The notes under the pieces were generated by a model. It was not told the origin of the DNA. It made no database searches and saw nothing but the letters and a program-made list of their open reading frames with translations. From Oscillospiraceae bacterium (GTDB lineage: Bacteria > Bacillota > Clostridia > Saccharofermentanales > Saccharofermentanaceae): a DNA stretch of 64,000 nucleotides. Where the stretch lies: NCBI GenBank assembly GCA_902782125.1, contig CACZMA010000004.1:62001-126000 (forward strand). Reading direction: 5' to 3'. Position numbers and translations under genes: made by a program. This document shows positions 7,835 through 17,355 of this stretch, one piece after another; position 1 is the stretch's first letter, and each line of letters begins with the position of its first letter.

Positions 7835-8929
7835 ATGGCACAGAAGAGAGTATTGATGAAAGGCAATGAGGTAATTGCCGAGGCGGCCATCAGAGCAGGC
7901 TGCCGTAACTATTTCGGTTATCCTATCACCCCTCAGACCGAAGTCATGCACTACATGGCTAAGAAGATGGTCGAGGCTGGCGGTAACTTCGTTCAGGCAG
8001 AGTCTGAGCTTGCTGCTATCAACATGGTATACGGTGCAGCTTCCGCAGGTTTCCGTGCGATGACATCTTCATCGTCTCCGGGAATCTCCCTCAAGCAGGA
8101 GGGTATCTCCTACATTGCAGGCGCTGAACTTCCTGCAGTTGTTGTCAACATCGTAAGAGCAGGCCCGGGTCTCGGCGGTATCCAGCCGGCTCAGGGTGAC
8201 TATTTCCAGGCTACAAAGGGCGGCGGACACGGTGACTTCAGGAACATCGTCATCGCACCTGCTTCCGTTCAGGAGATCTATGAGCTCGTTGTTGACGCTT
8301 TCAATCTCGCTGATAAGTACAGAATGATGGTAATGATCATGGGCGACGGTACGCTCGGTCAGATGATGGAGCCTGTTGCTTTCCGTGACGAGGAGCCCAT
8401 CGAGAATATCGCTAAGCCTTGGGCTGCATGCGGCCGTAAGGGTGATGACTTCCACCATACTATTACTTCCATCTATATCGATCCTGACGTTCTCGAGAAG
8501 AAGAACATCGAGCTCCAGGAGAAGTACAAGATCGTTGAAGCTAACGAAGTCCGTTATGAGTCTGTCTGCATGGACGATGATCCGGAGATCGTTATCACGG
8601 CATTCTCCACATGCTCCAGAATCTCCAGGAACGTAATCCGTCAGGCAAGAGATATGGGCATCAAGGTCGGTATGATCAGACCCATCACACTCTGGCCGTT
8701 CCCGTCAAAGCCTATCGCTGAGGCTGCCGATATGCCTTCCGTTAAGGGCTTTATCGACGTTGAGCTCAACGCAGGTCAGATGATCGAAGACGTAAGACTT
8801 GCAGTAAACGGCAAGAAGCCTGTTTACTTCCACGGACGCATGGGCGGTAACCTGCCGATGCAGAAAGAGATCCTCGACAAGATAGTCGCTATCCACGAGG
8901 GAACATTAAAAGAAGGAGGTATCGTCTGA
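7835..8929 (+). CDS. vorB: 2-oxoacid:ferredoxin oxidoreductase, alpha subunit (VorB-like)
   Basis: This 364-residue subunit has the conserved GNEVIAEAAIRAGC start, GYPITPQTEV, QAESELAAINMVYGA and the loop SSSPGISLKQEGISY. These are hallmarks of the pyrimidine-binding/CoA-interface subunit of VOR/KOR enzymes. The start at 7835 follows GGAGGG. An upstream in-frame ATG overlaps the ferredoxin gene and has no SD. The enzyme oxidatively decarboxylates a 2-oxoacid to the acyl-CoA, reducing ferredoxin. The overall look (GDGTLGQMMEPV, GRKGDDFHHTITSIY) is closest to proteins annotated as 3-methyl-2-oxobutanoate dehydrogenase VorB, so branched-chain 2-oxoacids are the best guess. 2-Oxoglutarate remains possible. 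Confidence 0.88.
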   Translation: MAQKRVLMKGNEVIAEAAIRAGCRNYFGYPITPQTEVMHYMAKKMVEAGGNFVQAESELAAINMVYGAASAGFRAMTSSSSPGISLKQEGISYIAGAELPAVVVNIVRAGPGLGGIQPAQGDYFQATKGGGHGDFRNIVIAPASVQEIYELVVDAFNLADKYRMMVMIMGDGTLGQMMEPVAFRDEEPIENIAKPWAACGRKGDDFHHTITSIYIDPDVLEKKNIELQEKYKIVEANEVRYESVCMDDDPEIVITAFSTCSRISRNVIRQARDMGIKVGMIRPITLWPFPSKPIAEAADMPSVKGFIDVELNAGQMIEDVRLAVNGKKPVYFHGRMGGNLPMQKEILDKIVAIHEGTLKEGGIV

Positions 8930-9750
8930 TGGCTGTTGTTTTCGAACCGACGAAGGGCCTTACAGATAAGCCTTTCCATTATTGCCCCGGCTGCTGCCAC
9001 GGCATTATCCACAGACTCGTAGCAGAGACTCTCGTTGAGATGGATGCTCTCGAGACTGCAGTAGGTGTTGCTTCCGTAGGATGCACATATAACTCTTATG
9101 AGTACCTTGCATGCGACATGGTACAGGCTGCACACGGCCGTGCTCCGGCTGTTGCTACCGGTATCAAGAGGAACCTCAAGGACAAGATCGTATTCACATA
9201 TCAGGGCGACGGCGACCTCGCTTCCATCGGTACTGCTGAGATCGTTCATGCTGCAGCAAGAGGTGAGAAGATCACCGTTGTATTCGTAAACAATGCGGTT
9301 TACGGCATGACTTCCGGCCAGATGGCTCCTACGACACTCGTAGGCCAGGTAACCACAACATCACCCTGGGGCCGTAATCCCGAGACACAAGGTTACCCGA
9401 TCAACGTATCCGAGTTCCTTTCTCAGCTTCCCGGCGCTGCTTATGTTGAACGTGTATGCGTAACTGATTTCAAGAACATCAACGCTGCAAAGAAGGCCAT
9501 CAAGAAGGCTTTCACCGTTCAGCAGAACAACCTGGGCTTCTCACTTGTAGAAGTTCTCTCCACATGCCCTACCAACTGGGGCAAGGAGCCTCTCGCTGCA
9601 ATGGAGTGGCTTAAGGAGAATATGCAGAAGCAGTATCCTCTCGGATGCTACAAGGGCGCTGACCTCGTATTTGACGAGAACGGCAAGTATGTATCGGGCA
9701 GCATTCCTGCTACGAACAATAATTGCGTCAATGTCGCGGAGGTGAAGTAA
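8929..9750 (+). CDS. vorA: 2-oxoacid:ferredoxin oxidoreductase, beta (TPP-binding) subunit
   Basis: This 273-residue thiamine-pyrophosphate subunit has CPGCCHG at the N-terminus and the TPP motif GDGD (YQGDGDLASIG) ending in the VNNAVYGMTSGQMAPTT stretch, which holds the Mg2+/diphosphate ligands. It overlaps the alpha gene by 1 nt and the gamma gene by 1 nt, which implies tight coupling and equal stoichiometry. Its length and motifs are full for the family. Together with alpha, gamma and ferredoxin subunits it forms the oxygen-sensitive complex used by anaerobes for branched-chain amino-acid fermentation or reductive carboxylation. Confidence 0.9.
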   Translation: MAVVFEPTKGLTDKPFHYCPGCCHGIIHRLVAETLVEMDALETAVGVASVGCTYNSYEYLACDMVQAAHGRAPAVATGIKRNLKDKIVFTYQGDGDLASIGTAEIVHAAARGEKITVVFVNNAVYGMTSGQMAPTTLVGQVTTTSPWGRNPETQGYPINVSEFLSQLPGAAYVERVCVTDFKNINAAKKAIKKAFTVQQNNLGFSLVEVLSTCPTNWGKEPLAAMEWLKENMQKQYPLGCYKGADLVFDENGKYVSGSIPATNNNCVNVAEVK

Positions 9751-10289
9751 TGATTGATTTCTCAATAATTTTCGCCGGCTTCGGCGGACAGGGAATCCTT
9801 TCCGCAGGCAAGATGGCAGCTGAGGCTGCACTCTACGAGGGTAAGGAAGTATCCTGGTTCCCTTCATACGGTCCCGAGATGAGAGGCGGTACGGCAAACT
9901 GCTCCGTCGTTATCTCCGACGAACCCATCGGTTCACCCGTTGTAAATGACGCAGATGTTGTAATCTGCCTTAACCAGCCTTCCATGGAGAAGTTTGAGAA
10001 GCAGCTCAAGCCCGGCGCTCTGATGATCCTCGATTCCTCTCTCATCAATGTAAGACCTGAGAGAACAGACATCAAGGTCATCGCAATGCCCGCTTCGGAT
10101 ATTGCTTCCGATCTCGGCAAGATGCTCTTCGCACCTATCTCTATGCTCGGATGCATGGCTACCGAGACAGGATGTTTCAGCCGTGATTCTTTTGAGAAGT
10201 CTCTCTATGAGGTCCTTCCCGAGAGAAAGCACAAGCTCATCCCTACAAACGTTGCTGCTTTCGACAAGGGCGCAGAGTACGCGAAATAA
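9750..10289 (+). CDS. vorC: 2-oxoacid:ferredoxin oxidoreductase, gamma subunit
   Basis: This 179-residue gamma subunit begins IDFSIIFAGFGGQGILSAGKMAAEAA, the standard GFGGQG loop, followed by SYGPEMRGGTANCSVVIS. The start at 9750 uses the TAATG overlap with the beta stop. An upstream in-frame ATG would overlap further and lacks justification. It completes the four-subunit enzyme. A strong rho-independent terminator follows 25 nt after the stop, so the operon ends here and the AmmeMemoRadiSam genes are a separate unit. Confidence 0.9.
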   Translation: MIDFSIIFAGFGGQGILSAGKMAAEAALYEGKEVSWFPSYGPEMRGGTANCSVVISDEPIGSPVVNDADVVICLNQPSMEKFEKQLKPGALMILDSSLINVRPERTDIKVIAMPASDIASDLGKMLFAPISMLGCMATETGCFSRDSFEKSLYEVLPERKHKLIPTNVAAFDKGAEYAK

Positions 10290-10313
10290 GTTTACATACA
10301 AACCAAACACTTC

Positions 10314-10345
10314 AGCCTCCGCAGCAAAAGCGGAGGCTTTTTTTG
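10314..10345 (+). terminator. Rho-independent terminator after the oxidoreductase operon
   Basis: A perfect 9-bp stem AGCCTCCGC/GCGGAGGCT (10314-10322 and 10330-10338) with a 7-nt loop is followed by a run of eight T. Confidence 0.92.
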
Positions 10346-10372
10346 TTAGAATATGCTCATAGGGAGGAAGGC

Positions 10373-11227
10373 GTGAAACCCATGGCATACTGCAATACCT
10401 GTTACAGACACTGTCATCTTGAGGAAGGAATGCAGGGCGCATGCCGCGCCAGGATCTGCAGGGGGGAAGAAATCGTTCCTTCAGGCTACGGCGAGATCAC
10501 GGCGATAGCTCTTGATCCCATCGAGAAGAAGCCGCTTGCAAGGTTTATGCCCGGTTCCATGATCCTGTCGGTCGGAGGGATGGGATGCAATCTGAACTGT
10601 CCTTTCTGCCAGAACTACGATATCTCTTATGCACATAAGGATCCGGAGATAGATATTCCCGATACAAGATACATATCTCCCGAGAGATTGGTGGAAACAG
10701 CGCTGGGCTTACGCGAGCGAGGCAACATCGGCATCGCGTTTACATACAACGAGCCTTTGACGGCTTGGGAATTTGTCAGAGATACGGGCAGGCTTTCTCA
10801 CGAGGCGGGAATGAAGAATGTCTTAGTAAGCAACGGCTGCGCATCGCTTGAAGTATTGGAAGAGATACTGCCGTATATCGATGCGATGAACATTGACCTT
10901 AAGACCTTTGAGCCTGATATCTATTCAAAAGTGCTCGGAGGATCGCTTGATTATGTGAAATCCTTCATAGAACGCGCCTGCAGGGATTCTCACATGGAGA
11001 TTACGACGCTGGTCGTTCCGGGGATATCTGACAGTGAGGCCATGATAAGGGATATGGCTTCATGGATAGCTTCGCTTCCCGGAGGCAAAGATATTACTTA
11101 TCACCTGACAAGGTTTTTCCCGAGGTATAAGATGGATGATGTTAAGGCAACTGATGTGGAACTGATCTATCATCTTGCCAATGTCGCAGGAGAATACCTT
11201 GATCACGTTTATACAGGCAATTGCTAG
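10373..11227 (+). CDS. amrS: AmmeMemoRadiSam system radical SAM enzyme
   Basis: This 284-residue radical SAM protein of the pyruvate-formate-lyase-activase-like AmrS family has an N-terminal Cys-rich segment CNTCYRHC (7-14) with a further Cys at 24. The SAM cluster motif CNLNCPFC follows (C72, C76, C79), then AFTYNEP and NVLVSNGC. The GTG at 10373 is chosen because GGGAGG sits 5 nt upstream. The downstream ATG at 10382 is too far from it. The next gene encodes the partner MEMO1 and AMMECR1 domains, as expected for this conserved trio. Its biochemical substrate is not settled from sequence. The gene lies just after the 2-oxoacid oxidoreductase terminator. Confidence 0.85.
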   Translation: MKPMAYCNTCYRHCHLEEGMQGACRARICRGEEIVPSGYGEITAIALDPIEKKPLARFMPGSMILSVGGMGCNLNCPFCQNYDISYAHKDPEIDIPDTRYISPERLVETALGLRERGNIGIAFTYNEPLTAWEFVRDTGRLSHEAGMKNVLVSNGCASLEVLEEILPYIDAMNIDLKTFEPDIYSKVLGGSLDYVKSFIERACRDSHMEITTLVVPGISDSEAMIRDMASWIASLPGGKDITYHLTRFFPRYKMDDVKATDVELIYHLANVAGEYLDHVYTGNC

Positions 11228-11240
11228 AAGGGGGTAAGCC

Positions 11241-12626
11241 ATGTCTATCGTAGGAGCCGTAATGGTACCGCATCCGCCGCTGATCGTTCCGGAAGTCGGA
11301 AGAGGCGGAGAGAGTGTGATCCGGGAGACGACCGACAGTTATGTTAAGGCTGCGGAGTTCATAAGAGACCTTGCACCCGATACGATAGTGCTGTCTTCGC
11401 CTCACAGCACGATGTATGCCGATTATCTGCATATCTCGCCCGGGAGCCATGCCTCGGGTGATCTGGGAATGTTCGGTGCGCCGCAGGTGCATTTCGATGC
11501 GGATTATGACGAAGAGCTATCTTCCGGAATTTGCAGCCTTGCCGAGGCAAAACTGATCCCTGCGGGCTTTGAAGGGGAGAGGGACAGCTCTCTTGATCAC
11601 GGCACGATGGTGCCTTTGTATTTCATAAGACAGAAATATACGGACTTTAAGCTTGTAAGGCTTGCCATCTCGGGCATATCCCTTGAAGAGCACTACAGGC
11701 TCGGACAGATCATCAGTGAAGCCTCTGACATATTGGGAAGAAGAGTGGTATATGTCGCGAGCGGCGACCTGTCCCACAAACTGCAGGAAGACGGTCCGTA
11801 CGGTTTTGACAAGGCCGGTCCCGAATATGACTCGAAGATCATGGATGTTATGGGCAGCGGAAGGTTCGGAGAACTCCTGAAGTTCGATCCGGTGCTATGC
11901 GATGATGCCGCAGAGTGCGGCCACAGGTCCTTTGTCATTATGGCCGGGGCGCTTGACGGCAAGGCAGTAGAAGCCCGGATGCTCTCTCATCAGGATGTTA
12001 CCGGAGTAGGTTACGGTATCTGCACATACAAGGTAACGGGAGAAGACAGTTCCAGGAGATTCCTTGATGGTCTTATGTCCGAGAGGGTATCGGAGGCTGC
12101 CGAGCGCAAAGCCGGTGAGGATCCGTTTGTGTCGCTGGCAAGACTGACAGTAGAGACATATATTAAGCGCCACACATTGCCCGAGATCCCTGTTGATCTT
12201 CCTCAGGAGATGACGGACAGGAAGGGGGGAGTGTTCGTCACGCTCCATATCGGAGACCGCTTAAGAGGCTGTATCGGCACCATCTCTCCGGTAAGACAGT
12301 CGATCGTGCAGGAGATAATGGCAAATGCGATAAGTGCGTGCACGCGTGATCCGAGGTTCAACCCGGTGCGGCCTGATGAACTCCCGCTCATCACATACAG
12401 TGTTGATGTCCTTGGAGATGCCGAAGATATTGATTCAGAAGACAGTCTCGATGTGAAACGCTACGGCGTGATAGTTACAAACGGTGACAGGAAGGGATTG
12501 CTCCTTCCTGACCTTGACGGCGTGGATACGGTGGCAGAGCAGGTAGCGATAGCCAGGAGCAAAGCAGGTATAGCGCAGGACGAACCTGTGTCATTACAGC
12601 GTTTTGAGGTCGTACGGCATTACTGA
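11241..12626 (+). CDS. AmmeMemoRadiSam system proteins B and A fused (MEMO1-AMMECR1)
   Basis: This 461-residue fusion has residues 1 to about 265 as a MEMO1/LigB-like domain (MVPHPPLIVPEVG at the start, SPHSTMY, ASGDLSHKL), a fold related to class III extradiol dioxygenases. Residues from about 285 to 461 are an AMMECR1 domain (FVSLARLTVETYIKRH, then the invariant LRGCIGT). The two domains are separate proteins in many genomes and fused in some Clostridia. The gene follows the radical SAM partner by 13 nt with a GGGGG-rich SD. A terminator follows at 12659. Known: the three families co-occur widely. Not known from sequence: the reaction. A modification or repair of a metabolic enzyme has been the usual proposal. 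Confidence 0.85.
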   Translation: MSIVGAVMVPHPPLIVPEVGRGGESVIRETTDSYVKAAEFIRDLAPDTIVLSSPHSTMYADYLHISPGSHASGDLGMFGAPQVHFDADYDEELSSGICSLAEAKLIPAGFEGERDSSLDHGTMVPLYFIRQKYTDFKLVRLAISGISLEEHYRLGQIISEASDILGRRVVYVASGDLSHKLQEDGPYGFDKAGPEYDSKIMDVMGSGRFGELLKFDPVLCDDAAECGHRSFVIMAGALDGKAVEARMLSHQDVTGVGYGICTYKVTGEDSSRRFLDGLMSERVSEAAERKAGEDPFVSLARLTVETYIKRHTLPEIPVDLPQEMTDRKGGVFVTLHIGDRLRGCIGTISPVRQSIVQEIMANAISACTRDPRFNPVRPDELPLITYSVDVLGDAEDIDSEDSLDVKRYGVIVTNGDRKGLLLPDLDGVDTVAEQVAIARSKAGIAQDEPVSLQRFEVVRHY

Positions 12627-12658
12627 GTTGGAAATTAACTGTAAAAATTGCACAAAAG

Positions 12659-12683
12659 GCGGGGTTTTTGACCTCGCTTTTTT
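12659..12683 (+). terminator. Rho-independent terminator after the AmmeMemo gene
   Basis: The stem GCGGGGT (12659-12665) pairs with ACCTCGC (12671-12677) with one G-T pair and a 5-nt loop, followed by T6. Confidence 0.8.
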
Positions 12684-12693
12684 GTATTTTTGG

Positions 12694-12749
12694 TTGGTAT
12701 TTCCTCTATATTAGTTTATAATATCGACAGTGTGCGGATCAGTCCGCAC
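12694..12749 (+). promoter_or_regulatory. Glycogen operon promoter and leader hairpin
   Basis: TTGGTA (12694-12699), a 17-bp spacer and TATAAT (12717-12722) form a sigma-A promoter, with a start near 12729. The transcript would begin almost immediately with a perfect 7-bp hairpin, GTGCGGA-TCAG-TCCGCAC (12732-12749). The leader to glgB is about 84 nt. The hairpin could stabilise the 5' end of the mRNA. No T-run follows, so it is not a terminator. Confidence 0.7.
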
Positions 12750-12812
12750 TTTACTTCGTGCCTGAATGACAGGTGCGATGATCAACCTCAGAGGGAGGCA
12801 GTTGCTACATAT

Positions 12813-14942
12813 ATGGATGCAGCTTATCTGTTTAACAAAGGCGAGAATTATATGAGCTACAGATTCCTGGGCTCTCATCCGTATGAGGACGAGAACGGGA
12901 AGGGCTTTATATTCCGCGTATGGGCGCCTAATGCACGAATGGTCAGCGTTATTGGCGATTTTAACGATTGGGACGGGAATTCATGCCAGATGTTCAGGCT
13001 GGGCAATACCGGTATCTGGGAGCAGAAGGTTCCCGGTGCTCAGCAGTGGGACCGCTACAAGTACCGCGTTCTCGGAGCCGATAACCGTATTTATGAGAAG
13101 GGCGATCCCTTCGCAAGGCATTTTGAGACGAGGCCGAATAATGCGTCGATCCTCTATGAGCCCGATGACTATGTCTGGAACGATGAGAGATTCTGCAAGA
13201 ACCGTAAGGATGCTCTCGCGGCAAAGCCCATCAACATCTATGAGATCCATCTGGGTTCATGGCGCCGTCATCCTGACGGTAATTTCTTCACATACCGCGA
13301 ACTGGCGATAGATCTGTCTGATTACTGCAAGAAGATGGGTTATACGCATGTCGAGCTCATGCCTATCCTTGAGCATCCGCTTGATGATTCCTGGGGCTAT
13401 CAGGTCACCGGTTACTATGCCGTTACTTCAAGATTCGGTACCCCTGCGGACTTCAAGTTCATGGTCGATGTGCTCCATCAGAACGGCATCTCGGTCATAC
13501 TTGACTGGGTACCTGCTCATTTCCCGAAGAACCTTGAAGGTCTTGTAAGATTTGACGGAACTCCCTGCTATGAGTATGCAGATCCCAGGATCGGCGAGCA
13601 CAGGGAGTGGGGCACATATGTATTTGACTATTCCAAGAACGAGGTCATATCCTTCCTCATCTCCAACGTTGTCTACTGGCTCGATGAGTATCATCTCGAC
13701 GGTATCCGTGTTGATGCTGTATCTTCGATGCTCTACAGGGATTACGGCAGACAGCAGTATATTCCGAACAAGTACGGCGGCAACGAGAACCTCGAGGCCA
13801 TCGAGTTCTTCAAGCACATGAACAGCATCATACGTAAGGAGTATCCTTATGCGATGCTGATCGCAGAGGAATCAACCGCATGGCCCAAGGTATCGCATCC
13901 CGTCGAGGAAGGCGGTCTCGGCTTTACACATAAGTGGAATATGGGCTGGATGCATGATACCCTCGATTATTTCTCTACTGACTCTTATGCGAGGGCATGG
14001 CATCACGATGAGTTCTGTTTCTCGATGATGTATGCCTTTGCCGAGAACTATATCCTCTCGCTCTCTCATGACGAGGTCGTTCACGGCAAGCATTCATTGA
14101 TAGACAAGATGCCGGGCGATATCTGGCGCAAGTTCGCCTCGCTCCGTACCATGATGCTCTATCAGATCAGCCATCCGGGCGCCAAGCTCAACTTCATGGG
14201 TTCCGAGTTCGGTCAGTTCATCGAGTGGCGCTTCTATGAGCAGCTCGAGTGGTTCCTGCTGGACTATGAGTCTCACAGACTGCTCCAGAGCTTCAATGCC
14301 GAGCTGAACAGATTCTATATCGAGCATCCTCAGCTCTGGATCGATGATCACACATGGGCAGGATTCGAATGGATCGATGCTTCCGATACCAAGAACAACG
14401 TATTCATCTACAAGAGATCTTCACCGAAGCCGGAAGAGAATGACATCTATGTCGCTCTCAACATGGTTCCGCAGCCTCTTGAGAATTACGATATGCCCGT
14501 ATATGAGCTCGGTACATATAAGATCGTGTTCAATACCGATGACATGAGCCACGGCGGTTCCGGATATCCTACGGGAACGGATGCGAACGGCTGCTTCGAG
14601 GCGATAGATGAACCTCTGAACGGTAAGCCTTATCACGTTACCGTCAATCTTCCGCCTCTTGCAGGTATCTACTTCATGAAGGTCAAGGATCCGGTGAAGA
14701 AGAAGCCCGCAGCGAAGAAGACTGCAGCCAAGAAGCCGGCGGCAAAGAAAGCAGCTCCCGCTAAGAAGGCTTCTCCTGCCAAGAAGGCAGCTGCCAAGAA
14801 GCCGGAAGCGAAGAAGGCTCCAGCGAAGAAAACACCTGCCAAGAAGGCAGTGAAGGCAGAGCCTGAGAAGGCGGCCGTCAAGAAGACTCCTGCAAAGAAG
14901 CCTGCGGCCAAGAAAACAACTAAAGCAAACAAAACCAAATAA
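12813..14942 (+). CDS. glgB: 1,4-alpha-glucan branching enzyme with a histone-like basic tail
   Basis: GlgB moves alpha-1,4 segments to alpha-1,6 branch points in glycogen. The 709-residue product has an N-terminal CBM48 (FRVWAPNARMVSVIGDFNDWDG), the GH13 barrel with GYQVTGYYAVTSRFG, GIRVDAVSSML (nucleophile Asp), IAEESTAWP (acid Glu) and LSHDEVVHGK, and a C-terminal all-beta domain. From about residue 627 to the end it adds roughly 80 residues made almost only of Lys, Ala, Pro and Thr (AKKPAAKKA-type repeats, about 32 Lys). This tail is not part of ordinary GlgB. The ATG at 12813 follows GGGAGG. Longer in-frame reading upstream lies over the promoter. It is the first gene of the operon. The tail is in frame, unbroken and shared in type with glgA. 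Confidence 0.93.
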   Translation: MDAAYLFNKGENYMSYRFLGSHPYEDENGKGFIFRVWAPNARMVSVIGDFNDWDGNSCQMFRLGNTGIWEQKVPGAQQWDRYKYRVLGADNRIYEKGDPFARHFETRPNNASILYEPDDYVWNDERFCKNRKDALAAKPINIYEIHLGSWRRHPDGNFFTYRELAIDLSDYCKKMGYTHVELMPILEHPLDDSWGYQVTGYYAVTSRFGTPADFKFMVDVLHQNGISVILDWVPAHFPKNLEGLVRFDGTPCYEYADPRIGEHREWGTYVFDYSKNEVISFLISNVVYWLDEYHLDGIRVDAVSSMLYRDYGRQQYIPNKYGGNENLEAIEFFKHMNSIIRKEYPYAMLIAEESTAWPKVSHPVEEGGLGFTHKWNMGWMHDTLDYFSTDSYARAWHHDEFCFSMMYAFAENYILSLSHDEVVHGKHSLIDKMPGDIWRKFASLRTMMLYQISHPGAKLNFMGSEFGQFIEWRFYEQLEWFLLDYESHRLLQSFNAELNRFYIEHPQLWIDDHTWAGFEWIDASDTKNNVFIYKRSSPKPEENDIYVALNMVPQPLENYDMPVYELGTYKIVFNTDDMSHGGSGYPTGTDANGCFEAIDEPLNGKPYHVTVNLPPLAGIYFMKVKDPVKKKPAAKKTAAKKPAAKKAAPAKKASPAKKAAAKKPEAKKAPAKKTPAKKAVKAEPEKAAVKKTPAKKPAAKKTTKANKTK

Positions 14943-14963
14943 CAGGGTGCGGAGGTAACATTT

Positions 14964-16223
<1,260 letters not shown>

Positions 16224-16243
16224 GGAAAAGGAGATTAGATACT

Positions 16244-17353
16244 ATGTTTAATAATGCAATGGGCCTTATCCTGGCCGACAACAAAAAGATATCACTCGGA
16301 GAACTCTCCACCCCCAGAGCGCTCTCGGCTATGCCGTTTGGAGGAAGATACAGGATCATCGACTTCATGCTCTCTGACATGGTCAACTCCGGTATCAAGA
16401 ACGTAGGCCTTCTTACGTACAACAAGTACAAGTCGCTTATGGACCACACAGGTACCGGTGCTGCTTGGTCGCTCGACAGAAAGAACGACGGTCTGCATAT
16501 CCTGCCGCCTTACGTAAACTCCGAGGCATCCAGCACGATCTCCGACGAGGAGCTCACGGGCGTCATGGACTTCCTCAGACAGTCTCGTTCGACATACGTC
16601 ATCGTTGCAGGATCCAACATAATCCTCAATACGACTTTCGATGATTTCATCAGTTCACACGAGGCTTCCGGTGCGGACATCTCCGTAATGTACAACCGTG
16701 ACGGAACCAAATACGGCAACCCTTCCTACATCCTCGACATCGATGAGGACGGCTTTGTAAGGGACATGCTCTTCAACCCGCCGAAAGCAGCTTCTTCCAA
16801 GTGCTCTCTCGGCATCCTCTGCCTGAGAAGAGACCTTCTCATCGACATCATCGCAAAGCAGATGGCACACGGTACCACACACTTCGGTATCCATTCCATC
16901 GTTAAGATGTTCGACGAACTCAAGGTCTACGGCTTCGAGTATTCGGGCGTGGCACTCAGGATCAACAGCGTACAGTCTTACTTCAATTCTTCGATGTCAC
17001 TTCTTACGGATTCCGTCAGGAATAACCTGTTCTGGAGCGGCAATCCCGTATATACAAAGGTCAAGGACGAAGCTCCTACGCTTTACTTCGACAATGCCGA
17101 TATGAGCGATTCGATCGTATCAGACGGTTGCCGCATCTACGGTAAGGTCGAGGAGTCAGTCATATTCAGAAGTGTTACAATAGCAAAGAATACAACGGTC
17201 AAGAACTGCGTTATCATGCAGGACGTTCACATCTCGGAGAATTGCTATCTCGAGAATGTCATCCTTGACAAGAATGCGTTCGTAAGACCCGGTGTCAAAC
17301 TTGTCGGTCATCCCGACTATCCGGTCGTAATCGGAAAAGGAGCAGGTATCTGA
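16244..17353 (+). CDS. glgD: Glucose-1-phosphate adenylyltransferase subunit GlgD
   Basis: This 369-residue GlgC paralogue keeps the fold (MPFGGRYRIIDFMLSDMVNSGI, WSLDRKNDGLHILPPY, C-terminal beta-helix GCRIYGKVEESVIF). It lacks the N-terminal GGxGxRL nucleotide loop, which is replaced by ADNKKISLGELS, and lacks the catalytic GDH motif, where VAGSNIIL is found instead. That is the known pattern for GlgD, a regulatory/structural partner of GlgC in Bacillota. It sits 20 nt after glgC and 2 nt before glgA. Confidence 0.92.
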   Translation: MFNNAMGLILADNKKISLGELSTPRALSAMPFGGRYRIIDFMLSDMVNSGIKNVGLLTYNKYKSLMDHTGTGAAWSLDRKNDGLHILPPYVNSEASSTISDEELTGVMDFLRQSRSTYVIVAGSNIILNTTFDDFISSHEASGADISVMYNRDGTKYGNPSYILDIDEDGFVRDMLFNPPKAASSKCSLGILCLRRDLLIDIIAKQMAHGTTHFGIHSIVKMFDELKVYGFEYSGVALRINSVQSYFNSSMSLLTDSVRNNLFWSGNPVYTKVKDEAPTLYFDNADMSDSIVSDGCRIYGKVEESVIFRSVTIAKNTTVKNCVIMQDVHISENCYLENVILDKNAFVRPGVKLVGHPDYPVVIGKGAGI

Positions 17354-17355
17354 TC

